NCBI RefSeq assembly: GCF_041583835.1
Contig: NZ_JBFHFC010000004.1
Coordinates: 1-64,000, forward strand
Direction: 5' to 3'
Source of the DNA: Thiomicrorhabdus sp041583835
GTDB lineage: Bacteria; Pseudomonadota; Gammaproteobacteria; Thiomicrospirales; Thiomicrospiraceae
Length of the DNA stretch: 64,000 nucleotides
Part shown: piece after piece, positions 1-6,367 of the stretch
Position numbering within the stretch: the first letter of the stretch is position 1
Layout of the letters: each line of letters opens with the position of its first letter
Made by a program: the position numbers and the translations under genes
The notes under the pieces: model-generated
Seen by the model: the letters and a program-made list of their open reading frames with translations, nothing else
The model's database searches: none
What the model was told of the DNA's origin: nothing

Positions 1-1
1 T

Positions 2-226
2 AAAGCGGCGGAAGTACGTTTGGTAAGCCGTGAGTTTGTCGGCGGCGGTTACGTCACTGTGATGGTTCGCGGTGAAACCGGCGCGGTTAACGCAGCGGTT
101 CGTGCCGGAGCAGACGCTTGTGAACGTGTCGGTGACGGTTTGGTAGCAGCGCACATCATCGCACGTCCACACAAAGAAGTGGAACCGGTGTTGATGATTG
201 GCGGCAACTCTGCAGGCCGAAGCTAA
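2..226 (+). CDS. csoS1: Carboxysome shell protein CsoS1 (BMC domain), 5' truncated
   Basis: This is the C-terminal part of a single-BMC-domain shell protein that forms hexameric facets of the alpha-carboxysome. The frame is already open at base 2 (KAAEVRLVSREFVGGGY...) and ends in TAA at 224-226. The AAEVRLVSREFVGGGYVTVM and AHIIARPH stretches are hallmark CsoS1A/B/C sequence. The start lies outside the window, so which csoS1 paralogue this is cannot be told. It is followed after 45 bp by the ferritin-like gene, as is usual downstream of csoS1 genes in proteobacterial cso loci. Assignment to the CsoS1 family is confident. Confidence 0.95.
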   Translation, partial: KAAEVRLVSREFVGGGYVTVMVRGETGAVNAAVRAGADACERVGDGLVAAHIIARPHKEVEPVLMIGGNSAGRS

Positions 227-271
227 TATCGATGGGGCTTAATTTAGCCCCGGATAAATCAGGAGGGAGAC

Positions 272-820
272 ATGCGTTATTCGTCCAGAATGCCAGGGAG
301 CGTCATGCCGGGTGCCGGCGCCTATCCCCAAATTCCTCAGGCTCAAACAGCTGTTGCTAACAGTCAAATCCTGGGGTACTTGGGACGAGCGCTGAGTTTG
401 GAGTTTTCCGCCGGACAGCATTATCTCGCACAGGCTTCGTTGGCAAAGTTTCGCCAGGAAATAGCTTATGCCGAAGGGTTTGTGACTTTAGCGAACGAAG
501 AGTTTCAACATGCGAATCTGATTACAGACCGTATGGTGGCTCAAGGAGCATTGCCGGCAGGTAGTGTTTTACGTCCGGCAGGTCCGGCAAATAATATTGC
601 CGAGGCTTTGAGAAGTTGTGAAGAGCGCGAAATCGCCTTGATTCAACTCTATTCCGAAGCCTCTCAATATTGCGCCAATTTTGGTGCGCAGGAAGACTAT
701 GCCCTGTTTAACCGTCTATTGGAAGAAGAGCAGACACAATTGGTGAGAGTACGGTCTTGGTTGGAAGATTACTTTCAGGCGATGACTCAGGCTTATCAAC
801 CAAATAGGAGCTTTGTATGA
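272..820 (+). CDS. Ferritin-like (bacterioferritin-type) protein of the carboxysome locus
   Basis: The 182-residue protein has a predicted four-helix ferritin-like fold. Candidate diiron ligands are E44 (LSLEFSAGQHY), E77-x-x-H80 (NEEFQH) and E118/E120 (EEREIAL). At the position of the second ExxH, the sequence is E153-x-x-Q156 (EEEQTQL), so one canonical histidine seems absent. The first ~28 residues are a Pro/Gly-rich tail not found in ordinary bacterioferritin. GGAGGGAG lies just before the ATG, a strong ribosome binding site. Its stop overlaps the acRAF start (ATGA), implying translational coupling. A bfr-like gene at this place is standard in proteobacterial cso clusters. Its role there is unclear. 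Confidence 0.8.
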   Translation: MRYSSRMPGSVMPGAGAYPQIPQAQTAVANSQILGYLGRALSLEFSAGQHYLAQASLAKFRQEIAYAEGFVTLANEEFQHANLITDRMVAQGALPAGSVLRPAGPANNIAEALRSCEEREIALIQLYSEASQYCANFGAQEDYALFNRLLEEEQTQLVRVRSWLEDYFQAMTQAYQPNRSFV

Positions 821-1092
821 ACGAGCGATGGAAACTGAAAGACAAGCCGGCTTCTATGGAAGCCCGGTTTGAGTTCGAAAGTTTTGAAACCTTGAGAACG
901 TTTTTAGATGAGTTGGCGGAACAGGCCGATCGATTGGAGCATCACCCTAATGTCAGTTTTGGCAGGGGACATGTTTCGGTGGTTATTTATGCCAAGGGCG
1001 AATCACTTGGAGAAGTCGATTTCAATCTTGCGACCGGTATAGACGAAGGGTTTTACCGTGTGACCGAATATTCGCAAGGAGCATGTGCATGA
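817..1092 (+). CDS. Alpha-carboxysome RuBisCO assembly factor-like (pterin-4a-carbinolamine dehydratase fold)
   Basis: This 91-residue protein of the pterin-4a-carbinolamine dehydratase-like family has the EHHPN motif at about residues 41-45, followed by a VSVVIYAKG strand. In alpha-carboxysome loci this homologue acts as acRAF, a chaperone of Form IA RuBisCO assembly, rather than in pterin recycling. That role is family and context knowledge, not visible in the sequence. The ATG overlaps the stop of the ferritin-like gene, and its own TGA overlaps the next start (ATGA at 1089-1092). The three genes therefore form a tightly coupled unit at the end of the cso operon. Confidence 0.8.
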   Translation: MNERWKLKDKPASMEARFEFESFETLRTFLDELAEQADRLEHHPNVSFGRGHVSVVIYAKGESLGEVDFNLATGIDEGFYRVTEYSQGACA

Positions 1093-1424
1093 CGACACCA
1101 CAGGATTCAAATAAAACGACGGTAGAAGTCGCGGACAAGGCGGCATCAACCGTTCAAAAAGAGGTTTCTGGCAAACAGGAAACCGGCGGAGCGAGCAGCG
1201 TCAAAAAAGCGGCCGCACCACAAAAAGCAGGGGTTCAAAAGTCGAATGCGGCTACAAGCAAACCGACTTCAAAGGCAACTTCCTCTCCAGTAAGAAGCTC
1301 GACGGCGGCCAAGCCGTCAAAGCCATCTTCTCAGGGAAGTTCCTCTAAGGAATCCCCTGTCGAGTCAAAGCATATTGCTGATCAGGTAAAGGTTTTCTCA
1401 AGCAGAAGAGTTTGGCCGGATTAG
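1089..1424 (+). CDS. Low-complexity protein with C-terminal VWPD, probable alpha-McdB
   Basis: The 111-residue protein is almost entirely Lys/Ser/Ala/Thr/Pro/Gln, predicted disordered, and ends ...SSRRVWPD with a single Trp at about residue 109. Alpha-McdB, the partner of the McdA ATPase that spaces carboxysomes, is a small disordered protein encoded in cso loci with an invariant C-terminal tryptophan, which fits. No ParA/McdA gene is present in the window, so it may be an orphan or its partner may lie upstream or elsewhere. I chose the ATG at 1089 over 1083 because AAGGA at 1076-1080 is 8 nt away and the ATGA overlap with acRAF matches the preceding junction. A terminator follows. Confidence 0.6.
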   Translation: MTTPQDSNKTTVEVADKAASTVQKEVSGKQETGGASSVKKAAAPQKAGVQKSNAATSKPTSKATSSPVRSSTAAKPSKPSSQGSSSKESPVESKHIADQVKVFSSRRVWPD

Positions 1425-1754
1425 AAATACCTCGTCTTATTTAGGCGTTCAAACCGGAAGTCTTAGCCTATTGGGCAGTGCCGGTTCTGCCCATTCTTTT
1501 TTTGATTTTAGTTTCATGATTTCGTCATGAGGGTGTGTGCTGTTTCCTATAAAAATATATTGATTCGAGTCTATGGTAGGAAGAGAAAACTTCAATTTCT
1601 CAAAATAGAATAAATTCAATAACATGGGAACCAATTTAAGAATCTGTATGTTCGACGACATATCCGGGCGAATGAATTTGAATGACTTTGTTCTGCCTGA
1701 ATGTTTTCGCAAAGATATTAAGAGAACACGGTAACTGTTAAAGAGAGATCAGTC
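1425..1754. other. Non-coding spacer between the two carboxysome transcripts
   Basis: Apart from the terminator at 1472-1503, this 330-bp spacer is AT-rich and has no convincing gene. A short dyad CATGA-N5-TCATG lies at about 1515-1530. A promoter for the PII-like gene must lie here, but I see no clear -35/-10 pair. The 87-codon minus-strand frame at 1449-1712 covers the terminator and has no protein-like features. Confidence 0.6.
1472..1503 (+). terminator. Rho-independent terminator of the cso operon
   Basis: The stem is TGGGCAG (1472-1478) pairing with CTGCCCA (1487-1493) across an 8-nt loop, followed by a T-rich run. It lies 48 bp after the McdB-like gene and marks the end of the main carboxysome transcript. 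Confidence 0.8.
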
Positions 1755-2141
1755 ATGCAATGGTGTGAAGAAGAATACGAAACCGAAGAATGGAGTGTAG
1801 GCCTTGCCGAGACGGAAAGTCGGCAAGCAAATGAAAAGCCCCGTGCGATCCTGGCTGAGGAAAGCAGCGATAAGTGTGTTCAGATCATACCTCCGGATTG
1901 CCTTGAGAAAGAGCTGATTGAAATCATGCAGGTGCTCGGGATCAAAGAATATACGCTCTACGATGTCAGGGAAAATGTTCAATTACAAGATTCATTGGCA
2001 GGCAGCAATATCATGTTTATGGCTAAAGTCAAAAACAGTACTTTTGCTTTGTTGTTGGACGAGCTGAGCCAATACATCCAGAAGGGCCACGACTTGATGG
2101 TTTTTTCTTCGGATGTAGAAGTCATGACGCGCTTTAATTGA
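1755..2141 (+). CDS. PII-like protein of the carboxysome locus (possible CPII-type sensor)
   Basis: The protein has 128 residues. The first ~40 are acidic and variable. From residue ~48 the pattern LEKELIEIMQVLGIKEYTLYDV ... NIMFMAKVKNSTFALLLDELSQYI ... LMVFSSDVEVM follows the beta-alpha-beta repeats of PII / PII-like proteins, with a short T-loop equivalent (about residues 75-85) and the terminal dVEV strand. Some carboxysome operons carry CPII, a PII-like protein that responds to bicarbonate and adenine nucleotides. This gene has a matching position but lacks the CGPxGC-type C-terminal motif of CPII/SbtB. It is the first gene of a second transcript with ham1 and csoS1D. Fold assignment is inference. 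Confidence 0.45.
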   Translation: MQWCEEEYETEEWSVGLAETESRQANEKPRAILAEESSDKCVQIIPPDCLEKELIEIMQVLGIKEYTLYDVRENVQLQDSLAGSNIMFMAKVKNSTFALLLDELSQYIQKGHDLMVFSSDVEVMTRFN

Positions 2142-2149
2142 GAAATAAG

Positions 2150-2767
2150 ATGATGTCTCCGATTATTTTGGCAACAGGCAATCCCAATAAAGTTAAAGAG
2201 CTCGCGCCCATGTTGGGCATGGCGGGTATCGTGACAAAACCGCAGACCGACTTCTTTACGGAAGAGGCCGTCGAAGACGGTTTAAGTTTTGTTGAGAATG
2301 CCATCATCAAGGCGCGATTTGCCAGCGAGAGAACCGGGTTACCCGCTTTGGCGGATGATTCCGGTTTGGAGGTTGAGGCTTTGAACGGCCAGCCGGGAAT
2401 CTATTCCGCCCGTTATGCCGGGGTCGAGAACGGCTCGGAGGAGCTGAATTTAAAAAAACTGTTAAGGGACATGGCGATGCTGCCGTATCCGCAGCGACTC
2501 GCCCGTTATTCGTGCGCGGTCGTTTATGTAAAACATGCAAGGGATCCGATGCCAGTGATTGGAGTCGGGCATTGGTATGGAGAGATTTTAATGAAGCCAC
2601 GTACCGGCTACGGGATCGGGTATGACGACGTTATGTGGATTCCCGAATTGGTGAAATCCGTCTCTGAAATTCCGTTTGAAATAAAAAACCGGATTAGTCA
2701 CCGAGCCAAGGCGGTTCAGTCTGTGATTAACCAGTTAAACCAATTAAAGGGAGATGCGAGAAGATGA
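2150..2767 (+). CDS. Ham1/RdgB-family nucleoside triphosphate pyrophosphatase-like protein
   Basis: The 205-residue protein belongs to the ITPase (Ham1/RdgB) family, which hydrolyses non-canonical purine NTPs such as ITP and XTP to monophosphates. Visible motifs are ILATGNPNKVKEL at the N terminus, SFVENAIIKARFASERTGLPALADDSGLEVEAL, and NRISHRAKA near the C terminus. The usual GxGFGYDPxF substrate loop reads GYGIGYDDVMW, so it is divergent. A TTG at 2138 would overlap the preceding stop, but ATG 2150 gives the typical family N terminus (MMSPIILATGN). Ham1-like genes recur in proteobacterial cso loci for unknown reasons. The gene overlaps csoS1D by ATGA. Confidence 0.85.
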   Translation: MMSPIILATGNPNKVKELAPMLGMAGIVTKPQTDFFTEEAVEDGLSFVENAIIKARFASERTGLPALADDSGLEVEALNGQPGIYSARYAGVENGSEELNLKKLLRDMAMLPYPQRLARYSCAVVYVKHARDPMPVIGVGHWYGEILMKPRTGYGIGYDDVMWIPELVKSVSEIPFEIKNRISHRAKAVQSVINQLNQLKGDARR

Positions 2768-3387
2768 TTGAATTGCGTACCTATGTTTTTCTCGATTCCC
2801 TTCAGCCTCAATTGGCTTCGTATATGGGAACGGCATCCATGGGGTTTTTGCCGGTTCCCGGAGATTCCTGTCTTTGGATAGAGGTGGCTCCGGGGATGGC
2901 GGTACATCGCCTGTCGGACGTTGCCCTTAAGGCTTCGAATGTCCGCTTGGGGCAACAGATTGTCGAACGAGCTTATGGATCAATGGTTATTCACCATAGA
3001 GACCAGAGCGACGTACAGGAAGCGGGTGAACATATATTAAGACACTTGAATACTCATGAGTATGACCGGCAGCAGTGCGTTGTGATGTGGAGCGAGATTA
3101 TCCGCGGAGTGACGCCGGATCACGCCACTTTGATCAACCGTGATAACCGTAAGGGTTCAATGATTTTGCCCGGACAAAGTATGTTTATTATGGAGACCGA
3201 ACCGGCCGGTTACATCGTTTATGCCGCAAACGAAGCGGAAAAGGCGGCCAACGTCACATTGGTGGAGGCCCGTGCGGTCGGTGCTTACGGTCGTCTGTTG
3301 ATGTGCGGTAAAGAATCGGATATTACCGAAGCGGCCAGGGCGGCCAATGACGCGCTTCAGCGCTTAACGTGCCGGGCGTCATCATAA
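2764..3387 (+). CDS. csoS1D: Carboxysome shell protein CsoS1D (tandem BMC domains)
   Basis: The 207-residue protein consists of two fused BMC domains (about 1-100 and 105-205) that assemble into pseudohexameric trimers. These stack into a double layer with a gated pore thought to pass larger metabolites such as RuBP. The GFLPVPGD and PAGYIVYAANEAEKAANV stretches are characteristic. E68-R69 (IVERAYG) corresponds to the gating Glu-Arg pair described for the cyanobacterial protein. The N-terminal extension of the Prochlorococcus version is absent. It is last in the PII-like - ham1 - csoS1D unit and starts inside the ham1 stop. Confidence 0.92.
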   Translation: MIELRTYVFLDSLQPQLASYMGTASMGFLPVPGDSCLWIEVAPGMAVHRLSDVALKASNVRLGQQIVERAYGSMVIHHRDQSDVQEAGEHILRHLNTHEYDRQQCVVMWSEIIRGVTPDHATLINRDNRKGSMILPGQSMFIMETEPAGYIVYAANEAEKAANVTLVEARAVGAYGRLLMCGKESDITEAARAANDALQRLTCRASS

Positions 3388-3439
3388 ACAATTGTTTGTA
3401 TGGTTTATAAACAATTGCCTGTATAACTTACTGTACAGG
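3386..3439. promoter_or_regulatory. Repeated AAACAATTG and CCTGTA dyad upstream of cbbR
   Basis: The perfect palindrome AAACAATTGTTT lies at 3386-3397. Its left half AAACAATTG recurs 23 bp later at 3409-3417. Immediately after, CCTGTA-N10-TACAGG (3418-3423 and 3434-3439) forms a second dyad. Nested dyads of this size in front of a LysR gene are typical of autoregulatory sites. That CbbR binds here is inference. Confidence 0.5.
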
Positions 3440-3496
3440 TAATGTATCATCAATCGCTGTAAGTGGTTGATTAACAAATTAATAAAGACTTTAGCT

Positions 3497-4444
3497 ATGA
3501 GCGAACAACAACCTATTCAACAACCGAAAAACTTTTTGATACGGCACGCATCGTTACGCCAGATACAGGTGTTTGAATCGGTTGCGCGTAACCTCAGTTT
3601 TACCAAAGCGGCCGAAGAACTCTATTTGACGCAGCCAACGGTGTCGTCCCAGGTGAAAAGTCTGGCGGAGGCGATCGGCATGCCGCTTTACGAGCAGGTG
3701 GGTCGTAAAATCTTTCTTACCGAAATCGGTGAGGAGGTTGCCTGTAGTTGCCGGGATGTCATTAATCAGTTCTCCAACCTGGAGATGAAGCTGGATGATT
3801 ACCGAGGGATGACTCGAGGGCGTCTTCGCGTGGCGGTCATGACAACGGCCAAATATTTCATGCCGTTGGCGTTGGGTGATTTTTGTAAAAAATATCCGGA
3901 TATTGATTTGGATTTGACCATCGCCAACCGTAATACACTTATAAGCCGGATCAGACGAAATCTGGATGATATCTATATTTTGGGTCAGATTCCCCCGAGC
4001 GAACTCGATTTGGAGGTGATTCCGTTTGCCCCCAACCCTTTGGTGATCATTGCCAACAGTCAGCATGAACTGGCAGGAAAGAAAGTGACACTCAAGCGAT
4101 TGGCAAAAGAGCCTTTTATTATGAGGGAGGAGGGGTCCGGTATCCGTTCGGCGGTTGAAAACGCATTTGAAGCCAAAGGGCTGAAAGTGAATGAGAGACT
4201 GACCTTGAAGAGTAACGAGGCGATCAAACACTGCGTCGCAGGAGATCTCGGCGTGGCCTGTGTATCCAAACACGCCCTCTACTTGGAAAAGGAGCAGGGG
4301 CCGATCACCGAATTGGATGTCGAGGGATTCCCGATTCAAAAACAGTGGAATATTGTCTATCCGCGCGGCAAGGAGCTCTCGATTATCGCTCAGGAGTTTT
4401 TGAACTTTTTGAGGAAGTCGGGCGAAGATTTCATTGAACTGTAA
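3497..4444 (+). CDS. cbbR: LysR-family transcriptional regulator, CbbR type
   Basis: The 315-residue protein has an N-terminal winged HTH (about residues 12-72: SLRQIQVFESVARNLSFTKA, TQPTVSSQVK) and a substrate-binding-like effector domain with RLRVAVMTTAKYFMPLALG, as in CbbR regulators of RuBisCO and carbon-fixation genes. ATG 3497 is preferred over the upstream TTG at 3467, which would add an atypical 10-residue head. It sits between csoS1D and dabBA on the same strand, so it likely controls one or both in response to inorganic carbon or redox metabolites. The direct target is inference. Confidence 0.85.
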   Translation: MSEQQPIQQPKNFLIRHASLRQIQVFESVARNLSFTKAAEELYLTQPTVSSQVKSLAEAIGMPLYEQVGRKIFLTEIGEEVACSCRDVINQFSNLEMKLDDYRGMTRGRLRVAVMTTAKYFMPLALGDFCKKYPDIDLDLTIANRNTLISRIRRNLDDIYILGQIPPSELDLEVIPFAPNPLVIIANSQHELAGKKVTLKRLAKEPFIMREEGSGIRSAVENAFEAKGLKVNERLTLKSNEAIKHCVAGDLGVACVSKHALYLEKEQGPITELDVEGFPIQKQWNIVYPRGKELSIIAQEFLNFLRKSGEDFIEL

Positions 4445-4810
4445 AGAGGCTCTAAGTAACTCTTATTTTCGTCTTTTCTCCTGTTTATCCGGCGTGCGCT
4501 TTGTGCCAATGCAGAGCGCATACCCGTCTAAAATAAAAGGTTCTTTTTTCCGAAAGGCAATGCTTTTCCGGTGACGGAATTCTTTAAATTTCATTTTGGC
4601 ATGTAAAGTCTACAACCCTTTATTGATGGGGTTTTCAGGGTTTATGTCGCTTATAAAAATAACCATTCCATTTAGTCTATAGGTCGTATTCGATTTACCA
4701 ATTTTTCTTTCGATGCGCTATCTCCTAATATTTAAAAAACATTCAAAAACGCGAATTGCGCAAAGCAAGAATTGCTTGTCTGCATTCGAAAGAAAATTAA
4801 GGAGTCTTCT
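4445..4810. other. Regulatory spacer between cbbR and dabB
   Basis: This 366-bp AT-rich region has no gene. TGCGCT (4495-4500) and AGCGCA (4515-4520) can form a hairpin shortly after cbbR, followed by a loose T-rich stretch (4541-4550). AAGCAA-GAA-TTGCTT (4763-4777) is a tight dyad 33 bp before the dabB start, and AAGGAG at 4799-4804 is a strong ribosome binding site. The spacer very probably holds the CO2-responsive dab promoter. No clear -35/-10 was picked by eye. Confidence 0.55.
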
Positions 4811-6367
4811 ATGAATATGCAATGGATGGATGCCTCAATCATGTTGGTGATACCGACCATATATTTTATCGGGGCTTTAACCAACGAGAGACGTGCCAAT
4901 TGGAAATTGGCAACCGCGATCAGTTTGTTGGGATTGTCACTGACACTGTTTCTTGCCCTGTCGGTTTATTTTGACTGGATTGACCGTTCGGCATCCGGTC
5001 AGTGGTTCGGCGCGTCAGGAATGAGCCTGGTGATGTTGGGCTTGGTGAATTTCATCGCCTTCGTCAATATCCGTTATTCCAGTGCTTATATGGCGGGCAA
5101 TGTCGAAGAAGAAAAACGTTATCTGCGTTGGTTGCTGGTGACGCTGGGCAGTGTTGCAACGGTTATCGTCAGTAACCATATGCTGCTATTGATGGTTGCC
5201 TGGATTGCGATCAGTCTGAGTTTGCATAGACTGTTGGTGTTTTTCCCGAACCGTCAGCGAGCCGTATTGGCGGCGCACAAAAAGTTTATCTTCGCCAGGG
5301 TTGCGGAATCGTGTCTTCTGGGCGCCATTTTGATTTTGCATTATGAACACGGTACCTGGTTCATCAGTGAAATTTACCAAAATGTCTCTTCGTCGGAGCA
5401 GTTAAGCAGACTGGATCAGTTTGCCGCGGTGCTTCTGGCGATGGCGGCATTGGTTAAATGTGCCCAATTGCCGTTGCATGGCTGGTTGATTCAGGTGGTT
5501 GAGGCACCGACACCGGTTTCGGCACTGTTGCATGCCGGTATCATCAATCTGGGTGGATACCTTCTCATTATCTTCGCGCCTTTGATCGTGTTGTCGGACT
5601 TCGCTCAGTGGACGCTTCTGGTGATTGGTGGAATCACGACCGTCTTGGCCGCGCTGGTGATGATGACGCGTGCTTCGGTGAAGGTGCGTCTGGCCTGGTC
5701 GACCATGTCGCAAATGGGATTGATGCTGGTCGAGTGTGCTTTGGGATTGTTTGAATTGGCGTTGCTTCATTTGGTCGCCCACTCCTGTTACAAAGCTTAT
5801 GCGTTCCTAAACTCCGGTTCGGAAGTCGAATCCAGTATGAAACGCAGGCTTTCAAGACCGGTGGCGCCTTCGGTCACCGAGTGGTGGATTGCAGGAGCGA
5901 TCTCTGCCGGTCTGGTTGTTGCGTTGGTTTGGGCATTAGCGTTGCCTGCGCCATACAGTCCATGGTTGCTATTTGCGATTGCATTGACGTTGTTGATTGC
6001 CGAAAGGCGGGGTCGATTGACCGCCGCCTCGGTACTTGGAATGGTTGGCTTAGGTGCCGTTTTGCTGCTGGTTTACAGTTTGCAGAAGAGCGGAGCCAGC
6101 TTGATTGTGCCATCCATGCAGACCAGTGTCGGCTGGGCGGGCGATTTATGGATAGCTTTCCTTCTGATTCTGTTTATAGCGGGTTATTTGCTACTCCAAT
6201 ATCAAAGTGAACGTCCTTGGATAAAGAAAGTGAGACGTGCGTTTTATGCCGGTTTCTATTTGGATGAATGGGTTACACGCCTGAATCTCAGAATTTACCC
6301 GACGAGATTGCCGGTGCGGTTCAAGCCCAAGAAATTACAGGTTCCCAAGGAGGAGTTATATCAATGA
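4811..6367 (+). CDS. dabB: DabB, proton-conducting membrane subunit of the inorganic carbon transporter
   Basis: The 518-residue polytopic protein is of the Nuo-L/MrpA (complex I antiporter-like) family. It contains the diagnostic AAHKKFIFARVAE and EAPTPVSALLHAGIINLGGYL segments with a lysine-containing channel helix. With DabA it forms the DAB complex, thought to couple cation flux to unidirectional hydration of CO2 in the cytoplasm. AAGGAG before ATG 4811 sets the start. The upstream TTG at 4772 has no ribosome binding site. The last codons overlap dabA (6364-6367), so the two are translationally coupled. Confidence 0.93.
   Translation: MNMQWMDASIMLVIPTIYFIGALTNERRANWKLATAISLLGLSLTLFLALSVYFDWIDRSASGQWFGASGMSLVMLGLVNFIAFVNIRYSSAYMAGNVEEEKRYLRWLLVTLGSVATVIVSNHMLLLMVAWIAISLSLHRLLVFFPNRQRAVLAAHKKFIFARVAESCLLGAILILHYEHGTWFISEIYQNVSSSEQLSRLDQFAAVLLAMAALVKCAQLPLHGWLIQVVEAPTPVSALLHAGIINLGGYLLIIFAPLIVLSDFAQWTLLVIGGITTVLAALVMMTRASVKVRLAWSTMSQMGLMLVECALGLFELALLHLVAHSCYKAYAFLNSGSEVESSMKRRLSRPVAPSVTEWWIAGAISAGLVVALVWALALPAPYSPWLLFAIALTLLIAERRGRLTAASVLGMVGLGAVLLLVYSLQKSGASLIVPSMQTSVGWAGDLWIAFLLILFIAGYLLLQYQSERPWIKKVRRAFYAGFYLDEWVTRLNLRIYPTRLPVRFKPKKLQVPKEELYQ

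Noticed and set aside
1449..1712. 87-codon minus-strand frame in the spacer after the McdB-like gene
   Set aside because: It covers the terminator of the cso transcript and shows no ribosome binding site or protein-like composition.
3554..4339. 261-codon frame antisense to cbbR
   Set aside because: Shadow frame inside a strongly recognised LysR gene; no start context.
4495..4520. Terminator of cbbR
   Set aside because: TGCGCT/AGCGCA can pair but is not followed by a direct T-run, so I describe it only as a hairpin.
5402..5782. 126-codon frame antisense to dabB
   Set aside because: Composition is Gln/His/Arg-rich as expected from antisense of a membrane protein gene.
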